Source: Acidimicrobiales bacterium
Lineage (GTDB): Bacteria; Actinomycetota; Acidimicrobiia; Acidimicrobiales; JABEUL01
Length of the DNA: 5,690 bases
Assembly: GCA_013044465.1 (NCBI GenBank)
Contig: JABEUL010000119.1
Span: forward strand, 1 to 5,690
Direction: 5' to 3'
Shown: positions 5,234-5,690 of the stretch, piece by piece
Numbering within the stretch: the stretch's first letter is position 1
How the letters are laid out: each line of letters begins with the position of its first letter
Translations under genes and position numbers: made by a program
Notes under the pieces: generated by a model
What the model was told of the DNA's origin: nothing
Databases searched by the model: none
What the model saw: only the letters and a program-made list of their open reading frames with translations

Positions 5234-5690
5234 ATGACTGCTCGAACAATGTTCACTTCAGAATCAGTAACAGAAGGTCACCCGGATAAAATCGCTGACC
5301 AGATTTCTGACTCAGTTTTAGATGCGATTCTCGCGGAGGACCCTCATGCCAGAGTTGCGTGCGAAACCCTCGTGACTACGGGTCTCATCTTGGTGTCAGG
5401 CGAGGTCACAACAACGGCCAAGCCAGACATTGCGTCCATTGCCAGAGATACTGTGCGCTCAATCGGATACGATGACTCGGCAAAAGGGTTCGACGCCAAC
5501 ACTTGTGGTGTTTTGGTGACACTTGACAAGCAGTCACCTGATATCAGCCAAGGTGTGACGAGTGCACTTGAAGTTAGAACGGGAACTGCTGGCGAGGATG
5601 TGCTCAATGCTCAAGGCGCTGGAGATCAGGGAATGATGTTCGGATTTGCCTGTGATGACACGCCCGATCTTATGCCGCTTCCTATCTGGC
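5234..5690 (+). CDS. metK: S-adenosylmethionine synthetase (methionine adenosyltransferase), N-terminal part
   Basis: MetK makes S-adenosylmethionine from methionine and ATP in the cytosol. The window holds the first 152 codons of a protein that is normally around 390-400 residues, so the C-terminal part lies beyond the right edge; the frame is intact to that point. Visible family features are FTSESVTEGHPDKIADQISD at 7-26, with the ATP-phosphate-binding His16 and the metal ligand Asp18; VTTGLILVSGEVTT near 47-60, which includes the conserved GE pair; and the signature GAGDQGMMFGFA at 128-139. The start is fixed by the AGGAG site just upstream. It is the last visible member of the rightward cluster; in other actinobacteria priA, def and fmt often follow, but that cannot be seen here. 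Confidence 0.96.
   Translation, partial: MTARTMFTSESVTEGHPDKIADQISDSVLDAILAEDPHARVACETLVTTGLILVSGEVTTTAKPDIASIARDTVRSIGYDDSAKGFDANTCGVLVTLDKQSPDISQGVTSALEVRTGTAGEDVLNAQGAGDQGMMFGFACDDTPDLMPLPIW

Noticed and set aside
5344..5607. 87-codon minus-strand frame opposite metK
   Set aside because: It is antisense to clearly conserved MetK sequence, with no independent support.

Overview
The window looks like a chromosomal housekeeping segment from an actinobacterium, most likely an Acidimicrobiia-like lineage of moderate GC. Two things point there. One is the gene order mihF-gmk-rpoZ-coaBC-metK, a well-known actinobacterial arrangement; the nucleoid protein MihF is itself restricted to that phylum. 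The other is a set of lineage-type sequence details: a CoaC PAMHTEMW motif, an omega subunit ending in KPLSIAMEEIAAGKI, and an IspG that resembles Acidimicrobiia-type proteins more than mycobacterial or streptomycete ones. The taxon is inferred from recall of these families, not from a search.

Layout. The left edge (1-285, minus strand) carries the first 95 codons of an unrecognised single-pass membrane protein that runs out of the window. A 612-bp AT-rich gap (286-897; I counted about 33% GC over 301-840) separates it from the rightward genes. The gap holds short direct and inverted repeats but no recognisable RNA gene or large ORF. The rest is transcribed rightward: a 91-residue hydrophobic membrane protein of unknown function (898-1173), ispG (1232-2461), mihF (2491-2811), gmk (2825-3439), rpoZ (3515-3982), the bifunctional coaBC (3989-5221), and the first 152 codons of metK (5234 to the right edge).

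How the genes work together. The five clustered genes after ispG serve core growth: nucleoid architecture (MihF), GMP to GDP (Gmk), RNA polymerase assembly (omega), 4'-phosphopantetheine for coenzyme A (CoaBC) and S-adenosylmethionine (MetK). IspG supplies the isoprenoid precursor HMBPP through the MEP pathway. Gaps of 6-75 bases between consecutive genes from ispG to metK are consistent with one operon, possibly with an extra promoter in the 75-base gmk-rpoZ gap. Ribosome binding sites are uneven: strong before metK, clear before ispG, and weak or absent before mihF and gmk (the latter starting at TTG).

No new defence, mobile or biosynthetic system is visible. The items most worth a second look are the acidic C-terminal tail of omega built from 12-residue repeats, the long AT-rich divergent intergenic region with its repeats, the two unrecognised membrane proteins, and the altered CoaC catalytic motifs, which are probably lineage-typical.
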